Part shown: positions 48,501 through 58,328 of the stretch, piece after piece
Numbering within the stretch: position 1 is the stretch's first letter
How the letters are laid out: each line of letters opens with the position of its first letter
Assembly: GCA_032622095.1 (NCBI GenBank)
Contig: CP136064.1
Location: 215,402,205 to 215,466,204 of the forward strand
Direction of reading: 5' to 3'
Length of the DNA: 64,000 nucleotides
Origin: Siphonodentalium dalli
Lineage: Eukaryota > Mollusca > Scaphopoda > Gadilida > Siphonodentaliidae
Notes under the pieces: generated by a model
What the model was told of the DNA's origin: nothing
The model's input: the letters and a program-made list of their open reading frames with translations, nothing else
Database searches by the model: none
Program-made: the position numbers and the translations under genes

Positions 48501-51500
48501 AATGTTGAGATAAACAACTGTTAACCCTGCTCTAAATGCTGCCACACATTGCCGATTACCAACAAGTGGGAACCGGTGTAACAGGATATGTCCTCCCCCC
48601 TAGACATCTCCCCCCCCCCCCCCCCCCCCCCCCATGTACGACTAAAAAATAATTTCACTCATTTGATATCGTTGGGTCCTGAAATGGCCAGAAAAATGTT
48701 TTTTTTTTTTTTTTTTTTTTTTATTATTTTAAAAAAAAAGTGACCATTTTTTTTTAACGTATTTGATTGTTTGTTCCTGAAATGGCCAGATTTGGTTTTT
48801 TTTTCAAACGTCCAGGCTTGGAAATTCCCCCCCCCCCCCCCAGCACCTACATGACAAAAAAATCATTGTATGGTTTTATTGCTTATTTTGCTTTATATAG
48901 TCATGAACGGCGAGAAATTAACTTCTTCAGAGAAAAAGTTTTTAGAGTCAGGGTTTGGGGTGGGGGGGGGGGGGATGTCCAGGTCAGGATATCTTCCCCA
49001 CCCAGCACCTACATGACAAAAAAATCATCTTATGGTTTTATCGCTTGTTTTGCTTTATAGTCATGAAACGGAGAGAAATTAACTTCTTCTGAGAAAAAGT
49101 TGTTTGAGTCAGGGTTTGGGTGGTGGGGGGGGGGGGGGGGGTGGGGGAGATGTCCAGGTCAGGATATCTACCCCCACCCCACCCAGCACCTACATGACAA
49201 AAAGTCATCTTATGGTTTTATTGCTTATTTTGCTTTAGATATTCATGAAACAGCGAGAAATTAACTTCTTCTGAGAAAAAGTTTTTACAGTCAGGGTTTG
49301 GGGTGGGGGGGAGTGGGAGATGTCCGGGTCAGGATATCTCCCCCCTTCCCCCACCAAGCACCTACATGACAAAAAATCATCTTATGGTTTTATCGCTTAT
49401 TTTGCTTTATATATTCATGAAACAGCGAGAAATTAACTTCTTCTGAGAAAAAGTTTTTACAGTCAGGGTTTGGGGTGGGGGGAGTGGGAGATGTCCGGGT
49501 CAGGATATCTCCCCCTCCCCCACCAAGCACCTACATGACAAAAAATCATCTTATGGTTTTATCGCTTATTTTGCTTTATATATTCATGAAACAGTGAGAA
49601 ATTAACTTCTTCTGAGAAAAAGTTTTTTGAGTCAGGGTTTGGGGTGGGGGAAGATGTCCAGGTCAGGATATCCCCCCCCCCCCCCCCCCCACCCAGCACC
49701 TACATGACAAAAAAACAAAAAAATCATCTTATGGTTTTATCGCTTATTTTGCTTTATATATTCATGAAACCGCAAGAAATTAACTTCTTCTGAGAAAAAG
49801 TTTTTGGAGTCAGGGTTTGATGTGGGGGGGGGGGGGGGGGGATGTCCAGGTCAGGATATCTCCCCCCCCCCCCCCCCCACCAAGCACCTACATGACAAAA
49901 AAATAATCGTAAGGTTTTTATCAATTTATTTTGCTTATATAGTCATGAAACAGCGAGAAATTAGCTTATTCCAAGAAAAAGTTGTTTGAGTCAGGGTTTG
50001 GGTGGGGGGAGATGTCCAGGTCAGGATGTCTTCCCCCCACCCCAAACCCTGACAACTTTTGCTCGGAAGAAGTTAATTTCTCTCTGTTTCATGACTATAT
50101 ATATAAAGCAAAATAAGCGATAAAACCATAAGATAATTTTTTTGTCATGTAGGTGCTGGGTGGGGGGGGGGGGGGGGGGATATATCCTGACCTGGACATC
50201 CCCCCCCCCCCCACCACAAACCCAGACTCAAACAACTTTTTCTCGGAAGAAGTTAATTTCTCGCCGTTTCATGACTATATATGGTGCTGGGTGGGGGGGA
50301 AGATATCCTGACCTGGACATCTTCCCCCACCCCAAACCCTGACTCAAACAACTTTTTCTCAGAAGACCTGGACATTTAAAAAAATGAAATTAAATAAAAA
50401 CAAATTTAAATCTCAAATGTCATTTTTCTAGCCATTTCAGGATCAAACAATTAAAATGTGTGATGAAAAAATATATATTTTAATAAAAAAAACAAAAAAC
50501 AAGGGGTATGCATCTAAGATGCTTTTGTCGAGTTTTTTGGCAGTCGAACCAAACTTCTGCCAATAAGGTGCACAACTCCGGGAAAAAAAGTTGGACGGTG
50601 GTATATTATTGCAATAGACCTATATACCAAATATCAATTGAATCCGTTAATATTTCATTGAGTTATCGCACTAACGGTGATAAAATTGTGATTAAAATAG
50701 ACAAACTAAGACCCATAACTCCGGAAAAAAATCGGACAAACCAGGTTTTCGAACTCGTCTGAGATATTGTTGCAAGAGTCTCATATACCAAATATTGTGG
50801 AAATTGGTTAATATTTGCGCTAACGGTGAAAAACTTAACTAAAACACATCTAAGATGGATAACTCTTGTAAAAAAGTTTGGACGTGACCCATTTTCTACA
50901 GGCAGTAAATAGTCGTTGGGAGCAACTGACATACCAAAATGTTTTTGAATCCGTTCACAAATGTCAAAGTTATAAGGCATTCTTTAGGTCCACCCGCCAA
51001 CTGTCCCTCATCAAACCATAAGTCGAGTTTTTGAAAAACTCGACTAAAAATCATTTTTCTGGCCATTTCAGGATCAAACTATGAAAAGTGTGAACAAAAA
51101 AATTGTCACTTGAGAAAAAACAATTTAAAGTAAAAAAAAAATATTAAATCTCAAAAAAAATAAAAAATCTTACCATTTCAGGGTCAAACGATATCAAATG
51201 AGTGAAATTATTTTTTAGTCATATATGGGGGGGGGGGGGAATATCCAGGGTGGAAAGATATCCTAGGATAACTTCCCCCCCACGGAGGAAGATATCCTGG
51301 GGGGGGGGGGGGGGGAAATGACGTGTTACACCGGTACCGCATTTATGGCACATTTACCATGGATCCAATTCTGGTACTGGTTGAGAACCCTGATTTAACC
51401 CTATCTATTACTAAACCATTATTGAGTAGTTATCCCATAGAAAATATTCAGATAAGAAGTTCAACAAACGACCAATAGTCTATTTTCTAAACATTTCCCT

Positions 51501-52082
51501 CAATAAATAGGGCTACTCCTGCACTTTTATTTATCTGTCGTCTGCTTTTATCACCTGTAAAATGAATAATAGACCATTCCGATGTACACTTTTTAACTGA
51601 CTGGGAGAATCAATTTACATGTAGTATAGAAAGATTAAATGCATTGAAGCAAACTTTACATACAGTAATGCCCAAAGTAATTGACCACTTAACCACAGCA
51701 GAATTATGGGTAATTTTTGAGGATTTAGTCGGAAATATGTTGCCAGAGCTTTCCGATGAATGGCAACAAGCCATATTTCCGACTAAATCCTGAAAAAGTA
51801 CCCATAATTCTACTGTGGTTAAGTGGTCAATTACTTTGGGCATTACTGTATGTACATGTACCGGGTATACACAGGTGGTGCAGAATCAGATAGTTTGGCT
51901 TTAATTATGCCTAACTTACCTCCTATCGTACTCTCCTGATATTCATGAAACTGTCCTTTCACGAAGCGTAGAACTAAACTAGATTTGCCAACAGCAGACT
52001 CTCCCAACAAAACTAATTTGAACTGGCAGATTTTGCCCTGTGTCGTTCCATTAGGTCGCTGTGCACCGCTACGTGCAGCCAT
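36441..52082 (-). CDS. Rab5: Rab5 small GTPase, five coding exons
   Basis: Rab5 recruits effectors to early endosomes and drives their fusion and cargo sorting. The joined exons (52082-51920, 42631-42480, 41677-41555, 37338-37245, 36553-36441) encode 214 residues; animal Rab5 is about 215. Visible motifs: P-loop GESAVGKS (27-34), switch I Thr52 in QESTIG, WDTAGQE (74-80) with catalytic Gln79, NKAD (133-136), ETSAK (161-165), and the C-terminal CCSK with tandem cysteines 211-212 for geranylgeranylation. Intron phases are 1, 0, 0, 1. All introns are GT-AG; intron 3 has a weak GTTGGT donor. A TTGCAG acceptor 46 nt before the ATG implies an upstream 5' UTR exon not located here. Introns 1 and 3 are inflated to 9.3 and 4.2 kb by transposons. 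All GTPase residues are intact, so the gene looks functional. Whether it is the only Rab5 gene of the genome is unknown. Confidence 0.97.
36700..37190. repeat. Diverged tandem-repeat fragment in Rab5 intron 4
   Basis: Repeated phrases GGGAAATACACAT(A/T)CCAA and GAAAC(A)AAAATGTT, with CGGACAGACGGACGGACAAC near 36784, show decayed units of the 150-bp family seen at 1-480. Confidence 0.6.
37245..37338 (-). CDS. Rab5: Rab5 coding exon 4 (residues 147-177)
   Basis: Acceptor CATCCAG, donor GTAAGT. Encodes [20 protein letters not shown], including the ETSAK base-binding motif, then [11 protein letters not shown]. 94 bp, ending one base into the Ala codon. Confidence 0.95.
38067..40281 (-). mobile_element. 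hAT transposon, internally deleted, in Rab5 intron 3
   Basis: Perfect 8-bp duplication GCCTTAAC at 38059-38066 and 40282-40289. Terminal repeats CAGAGATGAAAG and CTTTCATCTCTG. 2215 bp. The transposase frame is on the minus strand and is broken; its middle, with the catalytic core, appears to be missing. The duplication includes the TTAA and first base of the adjacent family A MITE, so this element inserted after that MITE. Confidence 0.93.
38541..39800 (-). pseudogene. hAT transposase remnant: BED-like zinc finger plus C-terminal dimerisation domain
   Basis: Two overlapping frames remain. The N-terminal frame (stop at 39350) contains CWWCNKDI, then [18 protein letters not shown], a CxxC...H...H zinc finger of BED/TTF type that binds transposon ends; its open frame extends upstream of 39709 through [16 protein letters not shown]. 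The C-terminal frame (38541-39389) has [20 protein letters not shown] and ends lysine-rich, matching the hAT C-terminal dimerisation region. The frames meet at 39350-39389. Intact relatives have several hundred residues between these parts, including the catalytic acidic residues, so the core is deleted. A separate 126-codon frame (39610-39990) may be 5' leader rather than protein. It cannot make an active transposase. Confidence 0.85.
40285..40510. mobile_element. TTAA fold-back MITE family A, next to the hAT
   Basis: TTAA at 40285-40288 within the right hAT duplication, then CCCTGGAGTTTCCTGAAA; right end GCTCCAATCATGAAAAGGTT. Carries GCCAATGCATTCTTATATAT and ATAAGAGAATGCACTGGC arms. The right TTAA is degraded (TTATTAA). 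Confidence 0.72.
41113..41490. mobile_element. Dispersed repeat family G in Rab5 intron 3
   Basis: GAAAACAATGCACATCTTAA, then AATGAGTTGCAGATTTG, and the complementary GTTCGATTAAAGATT match 23541-23715. Similarity continues to CCGTTGAATACATGTG (near 41472-41487), 65 bp from exon 3. Confidence 0.65.
41555..41677 (-). CDS. Rab5: Rab5 coding exon 3 (residues 106-146)
   Basis: Acceptor ATTTTCAG. Encodes [13 protein letters not shown] and the guanine-specificity motif [10 protein letters not shown]. 123 bp, 41 codons. The donor is GTTGGT, weaker than the others; the exon end is fixed by continuity with exon 4 (GAG then GAAGCACAG). Confidence 0.95.
42480..42631 (-). CDS. Rab5: Rab5 coding exon 2 (residues 55-105)
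   Basis: Acceptor TTTTTCAG, donor GTATGA. Encodes [12 protein letters not shown], the switch II core [11 protein letters not shown] and [15 protein letters not shown]. 152 bp, ending in phase 0. Confidence 0.96.
43486..44036. mobile_element. Composite hAT MITE family E carrying captured spacer
   Basis: Perfect 8-bp duplication CATGTGTT at 43478-43485 and 44037-44044. Ends CAAGTCTGAGTTTAGTGTGC and CACACTAAACTCAGGCTTG. The interior contains a first hairpin ending in GACAGACACCATATCCTTG, then a non-MITE spacer (about 43631-43663: ACAAGGACATCTCATTTCAG, CATGGTTCCCAA), then a second CAAGCCTGAGTTTAGTGTGC start. The spacer is nearly identical to the sequence lying between two separate MITEs at 29869-29900. 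Confidence 0.88.
44150..45600. repeat. Diverged direct duplication (44150-44420 and 45345-45600)
   Basis: Shared phrases in the same order: AGATATGCCACTG, GTCAACTGT, TATGTGCGCTTGTGTT, GATGTCAGTTGG, GTGTTACAGTATATGC and GACTCCTTCTATCTTCCC. The copies differ by many substitutions and small gaps; the middle (44640-45180) is not duplicated. Confidence 0.75.
45620..48571. other. Gene-free part of Rab5 intron 1
   Basis: 46540-46680 and 47030-47130 share GGTGGTAC/ GTGGTATCACCGC-type CGGT-rich text and may be the two ends of a decayed element (TAACGAGGTT at about 46524, AACCTCATTA at about 47098). TA microsatellite at 46082-46095. No exon recognised. Confidence 0.4.
48572..51335. mobile_element. 2.8-kb fold-back element with G-run/C-run satellite
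   Basis: Outer ends ACCGGTGTAACA and TGTTACACCGGT. Inside them, ATCGTTGGGTCCTGAAATGG on the left pairs with CCATTTCAGGGTCAAACGAT on the right. The core has seven direct units starting near 48841, 49003, 49184, 49356, 49526, 49694 and 49883 (CAGCACCTACATGACAAAAA, then GAGAAATTAACTTCTTC, GTCAGGGTTTGGGGTGGGG), then inverted units from about 50035. Each unit ends with a G run, AGATGTCCAGGTCAGGATAT, and a C run, which folds as a hairpin. The right arm is interrupted by the tandem-repeat element at 50527-51044. No target duplication was found. Confidence 0.85.
50527..51044. repeat. Second copy of the 162-bp tandem-repeat element, inserted in the fold-back arm
   Basis: It begins GTCGAGTTTTTTGGCAGTCG and ends GAAAAACTCGAC, with a 23-bp palindrome at 51022-51044. 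Two monomers (GTTAATATTT at 50645 and 50806, the second shortened). Internal text is nearly identical to 25514-26712, including GATAACTCTTG and CATTTTCTACAGGCAGTAAA. Confidence 0.85.
51395..51638. mobile_element. TTAA MITE family C in Rab5 intron 1
   Basis: TTAA at 51395-51398 and 51635-51638; left CCCTATCTATTACTAAA, right AGTATAGAAAGA. Internal GAATAATAGACCATTC matches 27999-28253. Confidence 0.75.
51663..51848. mobile_element. Hairpin MITE, TA target, 71 bp from Rab5 exon 1 donor
   Basis: CAGTAATGCCC ... GGGCATTACTG flanked by TA (51661-51662, 51849-51850). Arms contain AACCACAGCAGAATTATGGG and its complement. The left arm has lost about 25 bp near the loop compared with 2852-3062. Confidence 0.88.
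51920..52082 (-). CDS. Rab5: Rab5 coding exon 1 (residues 1-54)
   Basis: Encodes the variable N-terminus, beta1, the P-loop GESAVGKS and switch I up to STIG. Ends one base into the next codon; donor GTAAGT at 51919. The non-coding part of the exon extends to 52129, behind acceptor CTCTCTTGCAG. Confidence 0.96.
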
Positions 52083-52128
52083 ACTATGTTAGTTTTATTT
52101 TTACCAAAAATGATGAGAAAACTCTGAA

Positions 52129-52143
52129 CCTGCAAGAGAGATA
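52129..52143 (-). promoter_or_regulatory. Rab5: Splice acceptor of Rab5 5' UTR exon
   Basis: Minus strand reads TTATCTCTCTTGCAG then GTTCAGAG, 46 nt before the ATG. A pyrimidine tract and CAG at this place imply that transcription starts upstream (above 52143) in a separate non-coding exon. Confidence 0.7.
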
Positions 52144-54100
52144 ACATTATTAATGTATGATGATGTATATGTATAGCCATATGAGTCTTGATCAAGTTAT
52201 AAGATGACAGGAATTGAATAACACCTTTATAGACTCATTAGTGCATAATGCACACAAGCTTTCGGCAGACTTTAAATATATATTATAATATACATTAATC
52301 ATATCACCAAACAAAACTGTGTAATGAGTGCTAAAAGGTCTTTCAGTTGGTATCTGGAAATGACGGCCCAAAAAAAAGTTGTCCTCAAGAGGAATCAGCC
52401 GGATAAATTAAAGATTACTCAACAGAAGTCGGCACCATCTTTGTTTCTGTGAACTCGCCCAAACTTTTAACCCCACACATACATGACACTGCCAATTACA
52501 TCCTCACATATTGTACCTGTAACTGCAATCAATTAATCCCTTCCTTTATATTTGTCTTCCTATGAACTGGAGATCAGGCCTTTAGATGTTGTAAGACAGC
52601 ATCTCACCTACATTTACCAATATAACTAGCTGATTTACATTTGAGGAAACTTGGACGAGCCGTTAGATAGGTGTAATTTGGGCACATCAAAACTTTGAAT
52701 TTTTTGGAAATACTCGCATTCAATTTCGGAGAATGAATGATTCCGAAATAATATTTCATTGATATTAATGTTGTAACATTTCAGTGTTTAGCAGCGTGCG
52801 AAGAAAAAAATGCATTCTCTTATTTATTTTGGGAGCATATTCAAATTTTTGGCTACAGCGTGTACTGACTTGAATTCAGGGGAATATTAAGGCCTAAACA
52901 GGACAACATCCATAATTTCTAAACAGGATTAATACCGTAATTGTTAAGTATGCATGCAGGTAAGTCATTGACCTGACTACTAATTTTATCTAAAATCCAG
53001 CACCAATGTTTTTGATAAATTTTTGTCAAACTAGACAAGTTAAACAAATTCATTTCTATTCAATTCAATATTTCTCTATCTATCTATATTGTACCTGAAA
53101 CACTCTCATGTCACAATGACAAAATTAGAGTATTCAGGGAGAAATTGTGGCATGTCAAAGGGGGCAGTCAAAATTTAGATCCCGGGTGATTCGGGGTGAA
53201 CAGTTCCAAAGAAAGTGAATTGATAATTGTACTTGTGTTATTGTTATGTATATGTATATATAAGGTAAGTATGTGTAATGACTTTGCCGTATTACAGAGA
53301 CTGTGTTCAGTAAAATGGGAAATTGCCCAAAACATTTTGGGAATAGAATCGCAGCCATGTGGTCTAATGCTGGCACGGTATATAGATATGGAAAACGAAA
53401 ACCTCAAGTAACGTTGTTGAGTGCGCTCGATGCATGACCATATTGTTCAACACGAATTTTAGAATCATTGACAAATTAGAAGAATTGAACATATAATAAA
53501 AAATTTAGAGCAATATTTTAGAGCAATACAGTATAATTTTTACAATTTGCAAATCGCAGATAATTTTTTATATGCATGGAATACAATGCGGACATTCGAC
53601 CATGTGGCTGTGAATCTATTCCCAAGAAGCAATGGGAGCTTCGACACAAGCTACATCTTACATTTCTTTATATATACTTTCTGTGTATTCTGATGCTGGA
53701 TATTTGGATATTAGGAAAATTCTGGGCCAATGTTCTGCAACATTCGTGGTGGTCATCATTTTCCAAAAGGCAATGACACATATGGAATAAAGAACTTCGC
53801 GAAAAAGAGTGACATCTCTCTAATAATTTCACACTTATTTTGGTGTTTTCAATACTCGCTCATTTTCCGATCAAGGCGGGGGGCCACAAGATGTTTACTC
53901 CACGTGGTTTTGCGTTGTTCAAACATTTGACTTACCGGTGTTATTGTTTATCCGAAATTGGCGACAATCTTCTTTCATTGTTTCAATATGAAACGGAGAA
54001 TTGACGATCTGTTCACATATCTCAATGTGCAATGTGTCGAAAATTAAATAAGCGTACAGGGGCGAATAAGCAACGTACAGGTGGGAATTTTATCGTGAAA
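52144..54100. other. Rab5 upstream region, no gene recognised
   Basis: 52199-52258 is a copy of the GGATGGCAG hairpin family. 53320-53370 and 53580-53640 are inverted relatives (CCACATGGCTGCGATTCTAT and CCATGTGGCTGTGAATCTAT). AATAAGC(G)TACAG-type words repeat at 54045-54115. A Rab5 first exon and promoter could lie here but I cannot place it. Confidence 0.4.
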
Positions 54101-54118
54101 ATAATAAGCGTACATGTA

Positions 54119-54935
54119 CGATTATTCGGAACTCGAGAGTACTGGTCATTTATTCAAAAAAACATCTTTATATTTAACACAGTTTATTGAAGAAAAACAA
54201 GCACCTGATTACTATTTAGACAGAAGTTATCGATTCAGTTCCCTATTATGCATTCTTAATGCAAATTTGCAATCAAACTCCAGCGAGAGTTATCTCCCAT
54301 CGCTCCGCTGAGATACAGAGCTGGAACAAATTGGCAGACACGAAGCCCAAAAAAATACTTTCATATCTCAAGGTACCCACCACCCCATACTTGAAAAAAA
54401 AATATTTTAGTTTGAGATGGTCATACCTACATCATCTAGTTATGGGGAATGAGTTAAAATTTGTAGTTAGCAGTCTAATAGTAGAACCAGTTCCAATACA
54501 TCCGATGTTTGTTTACTCGCATCCGTAACCCCTATTATTCGGATTATAAACCGGTTGGCTATACATGAATGAACTATTTATAGATTGGGTGGTTTTCTCC
54601 GAAATGCTGAGAAATCCCCGCCAGTTAGACCTGAATGAATATTCGAGGAACTAACAGCCATTTTATGGTAAGTGGGGAAAGATAGAAACAATCTGAATAC
54701 ACCAGCATTTCTCGAAAAAAATACGGAATATGATTATATAAACTCAGAATTGGCGAATGTGTGTGTGGCATGAAAATTTGTACTGTTAAATTTCGTTCAA
54801 ATCATCTGCCAATGACAATCCAGATCACAACATTTTTACTTGCCCAACTAGTATTTCTATAGTATATTGATTTAGTATTATCAAATATTATTATATTTAA
54901 CAAACAGCGATTCCAAGGGACTGTGCCGAGACTGG
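54119..54935 (+). repeat. Large dispersed repeat, copy 1
   Basis: 54262-54935 matches 60625-61195 over nearly the full length: CAATCAAACTCCAGCG, GAGTTATCTCCCATCGCTCC, GCAGACAC, AAGTGGGGAAAGATAGAAAC, GCGAATGTGTGTGTGGCAT, ATCATCTGCCAATG. Copy 1 has about 125 extra bases at 54405-54525. The preceding 54145-54225 (TTGAAGAAAAACAAGCACCT) matches 59905-59962 inside the hAT element. No coding frame is conserved between the copies. Confidence 0.75.
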
Positions 54936-55957
54936 TGTACACTTTGTATAACAATTTATGACAATGACACCATCAGTCTTAAGTTTCACACCACAGTCCT
55001 GGGAATCACTGTCTATGTAATATTCAACTTGATTAAAATATATTAAATAGATATATTAATTACCTCTAATAAATAGAGAGAGCTACCAGTTAGGCAACAT
55101 CAGATGTTGTTATTATGCATACCATCATCTGATTGGCTGAAAACCACCCACCGTGATATATCACTTAAACGAACAATTAGATAGCAATTACCTCTCCACA
55201 TTTCACATGTGGCAATTAAGCAAATTTCTCTTAATGCGCTCGTTAGGTGAGATAAACTCTACCTTGTCAGAGTTGTACATAAATCGTAATTTTTCATCCA
55301 TATATTCACATTTGTTGTGAAGCGCCAGCTAAAATTCAGTGACGTATTTCTATTTATAAATCCAGTTCCCTATTACCAGTGCTGGCCTTATGAAAAATCT
55401 GCAGGGGCTAAATTTGCCCTCGCCAAAATACTTTGCAGGGGCAATTTCTGTTTTATGGGGTATTTATGTTGTAACATATGAAATACAAGTAAACTGACAT
55501 ATGTCATATTGCATATAACTTATTATGTGGTAAGTGATAATATTTAAATTTAATTAATTTATAATCATATATTAATTGTGAAATTATCAATGAATGTTGT
55601 ATAACTTATTAATGTTTAATAAAGTACTTTTATAAATGTTATACCATGTCTTGCATATATGGTATTGTTGTGTTTGTTCCTTTATGCCTGATCCAAGTGA
55701 CCTAATGGTTAACCAGAATCAATCAATCATTATAATATATTTATTATATGACTATCGTTTTTCTTTCCCCAATACCTCTATTGTATAGCGATCATTTCCT
55801 GGCAATCGGATCATCTGCAGTTTGATCCGATGTCATACAACCCTTCCTCATCTCGCATACTGCGCATGACCGGAAAAAGCAGGACAGTTCTTTCTTTATT
55901 TTTGATACTAGAGAGCGTGTGCAATTGGTTTCATTTCATAATTAATGAGAGAAATTG
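54936..55957. other. Gene-free stretch
   Basis: No gene or defined repeat. 55380-55470 is somewhat GC-richer with no recognisable coding. Confidence 0.4.
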
Positions 55958-56001
55958 TGCTTTTTAAATAAAAAGCATGTGCTTTTTAAATAAAAAGCAT
56001 G
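55958..56001. repeat. Two tandem 22-bp palindromes
   Basis: TGCTTTTTAAATAAAAAGCA is present twice in tandem (55958-55979, 55980-56001). Each unit is almost self-complementary. Confidence 0.85.
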
Positions 56002-56015
56002 TCATATAATAAACC

Positions 56016-56181
56016 TGTTATCGCGGCAGTGAATTGATCTGGGCTTCGCATCACGTCTCGTTAAAGAGGTCAGATCGCTGGATCAAACTCGACGCCTGCG
56101 GCGGCTCGTTTGATCCAGCGATCTGACCTCTTCAACCCGACGTGATACTTCGCCCCAGATCAATTCACTGCAGCGATAACA
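56016..56181. mobile_element. 166-bp hairpin (TGTTATCGCGGCAGTGAATT ends)
   Basis: TGTTATCGCGGCAGTGAATT at the left pairs with AATTCACTGCAGCGATAACA at the right; inner arms GAGGTCAGATCGCTGGATCA and TGATCCAGCGATCTGACCTC are perfect. Loop CCTGCGG near 56094. GC content is well above the surroundings. No clear target duplication. Confidence 0.82.
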
Positions 56182-56716
56182 TGTATTTATATCATATATT
56201 ACATGCTGTTATACTGTATAATACATGTATGAGGTGACATCATGGTAAGATATTATTGTATAAGTTAACCAGAATCAATCATTATGCCATGCACATATTG
56301 TACATACATGTACATGATATGTTTGTGTTTGTTCCTTTATACCTGAGTGACCAAGTTACCTAACCAGAATCAATCATTATATCATGCATTTATTTGTTCC
56401 ATACTTTTATCTATATAATCCATCGGTACATTCGCGGCTTCCGTACATTTGTGAAATTTCGTCCACTTCTATCGCGTCAAAACATACATTATTCCGTACA
56501 TATCATAAATTAAATCACTTCTATGTTTGTATCATCTCATAACCCATCCGTGCTATGTATAAATCACTCATTTCATGTAATTAATAGCACGATATCGCGA
56601 TATTTATTCTTTGTTTTCGTCACTTCATTCACCTCATTTGTTTACATGTCAGCGAGCACTGTTGCGCGATTGGCGGATTCCTTTGTAGCCCCACCCATCG
56701 CTGTCAACAGCGCTCA
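56182..56716. other. Gene-free stretch
   Basis: AACCAGAATCAATCATTAT repeats at 55713, 56268 and 56365 with TGTTTGTTCCTTTAT-type text: a diverged local duplication (55660-55740, 56230-56300, 56320-56400). ORF 56523-56723 has no recognisable domain. Confidence 0.5.
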
Positions 56717-56778
56717 GGCCTAAAAAAAAAATACCTTTGTTTCCCCCTAACGGAGCTGAAAAATATAGGTGCGGGCGG

Positions 56779-58119
56779 TAGAGCTGAAACGGTTAGACGG
56801 TTAACCGGTTAGCATCCGGTTAGCGACGTAACCGGTTAGAAAAAAATGAACCGGACGTAACCGCATCCCGTTGTCAGTTGAATGTGAACGTGAATAATCC
56901 TCAAAATATTAGGTTAAATGATGCAAAACTAATACTAAATCCCGTGTCACCGATAGTAGAGTGCAATGCAAGCATTAATTGGTACACGCGGTAGTATCAG
57001 ATACTTAGTAGCAATTCTCGAACTGCCTGGAAGTGTCGGCGACCTTCAATCAATTCCGACCCTTTGAAGTTTTCTTCCGACAAAAGCACGTGTGCAGTCA
57101 CTGTGTATCAATTCTGAATCACACAAGGAAGTGACAACGTAAAAGTGACGTTGTGTGGCAATGCGTGCTTTCGTAACTTAATAGTTAATACTGCACGAAG
57201 CAACATGGATTCAAATTGGAACCACACCACGACATACTATATATAAAACTGTTTTACAGTGGGGTTTATAAAAACTATGTAAGTCGACAAAGTTTGAAGA
57301 TTGAGATCAGCTGCACAATGTCTTCACTCTTCCCGTTCTTCCTCCGTGTTGTGATTTAATATGATCAATTCAATTGAGTGACTCAAACAGACATCGTAGT
57401 TGAAGCAACCCAAAACTTCTTCAATAATCTTCCCTTTTATCAAGGAAATTGATGCTCCATGCTACTCTGTAACTGGTTGTGCCTGTGGGACTAATTAACA
57501 CTCAATTTGGCAGTAATTGCTATATGTTACGTGATTGCATACTAAAACCGAAACCGAAACGTAAATTATATAACCTCCCAACACTTGTGTCCGCTATCAT
57601 GATACCGACGAATAGCTCGAATACTGAATAGGACTGCGAGTCTGACCTAACTGACCTTCCTTTTTGTTCTCTAGTTATTACTTTCTTGTCTTTATATATA
57701 ATGCATTGGAGGATATACCAATGATGATAATGATATATTACAGATCTTTAATATATAGTTTTGTTACTCGTTTTACCAATACCCATACTATTTTACTCGT
57801 TTTACAAATGCCCAAACATATGCTGATCACGGCAAATAAGCGATCTCTCCTGCCATTCACAAATTTCACTTGCTCATTCCCCATCACGAGAGCCAGCAAA
57901 AGAACAAGGAATGCGTGTTTTTGAATATCGTTAAATGCCGTGAATAAGGTCTTTATTTCAGCTACTACTTCTCACTTAGGTTTGTCCCTGGAGCATGGCA
58001 TAATGTCGACATAATTAGTGTGAGAGAAGTCCGCTAGATATTTAGCGGTTAACCGGTTGAAATCCGGTTAACCCCGATGGTTAACCGGTTAGAAGAATGG
58101 GTCAACCGTTTCAGCTCTA
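56779..58119. mobile_element. Non-autonomous hAT, TAGAGCTGAAACGGTT ends, perfect 8-bp TSD
   Basis: GCGGGCGG at 56771-56778 and 58120-58127. Termini TAGAGCTGAAACGGTT and AACCGTTTCAGCTCTA. Both subterminal regions carry several GGTTAACCGGTTA motifs (56804-56838 and 58045-58090), likely transposase-binding arrays by analogy with Ac-type hAT elements. 1341 bp; the only long ORF inside (57664-57924) has no transposase features. Confidence 0.9.
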
Positions 58120-58269
58120 GCGGGCGGGCGGGATCTCCCAAAAGTTCTCACTTTCCCATGTATATATACATGTCAGGTGTGATTTGAATGCTGGGAGCAT
58201 CATATTATGATATTGGAAGGAGATCAGCAAGACACAACTTCACAAGGCATAAAATAGAATAGCATAGTA

Positions 58270-58275
58270 TTTATT
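58270..58275 (-). terminator. Candidate poly(A) signal behind the 58.3 kb ORF
   Basis: Plus-strand TTTATT reads AATAAA on the minus strand, about 54 nt past the stop codon at 58329. Confidence 0.35.
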
Positions 58276-58328
58276 TGTATTTAAAATCACAAAGTACAAT
58301 AAAAAGTAAATATTCAATACCAATTCAA

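Larger units (their letters stand above)
42632..51919 (-). other. Rab5 intron 1 (9.3 kb), repeat-rich
   Basis: The intron holds, from its 3' end: a Helentron-like fragment near 42885-42995 (ending CTGACAGACGGACAGAC), the composite hAT MITE 43486-44036, a diverged duplication (44150-44420 and 45345-45600), a CGGT-rich patch (46540-47110), the fold-back satellite 48572-51335, a family C MITE 51395-51638 and the hairpin MITE 51663-51848. ORFs inside, such as 44920-45177, show no known domain. Confidence 0.85.

Noticed and set aside
48767-50342. Gly/Pro-rich ORFs in the fold-back satellite
   Set aside because: They come from G and C homopolymer runs, and the frame changes with run length.
51843-51919. 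Extension of Rab5 exon 1 ORF past STIGG
   Set aside because: This is read-through of the GTAAGT donor into intron 1; the conserved protein continues in the exon at 42631.
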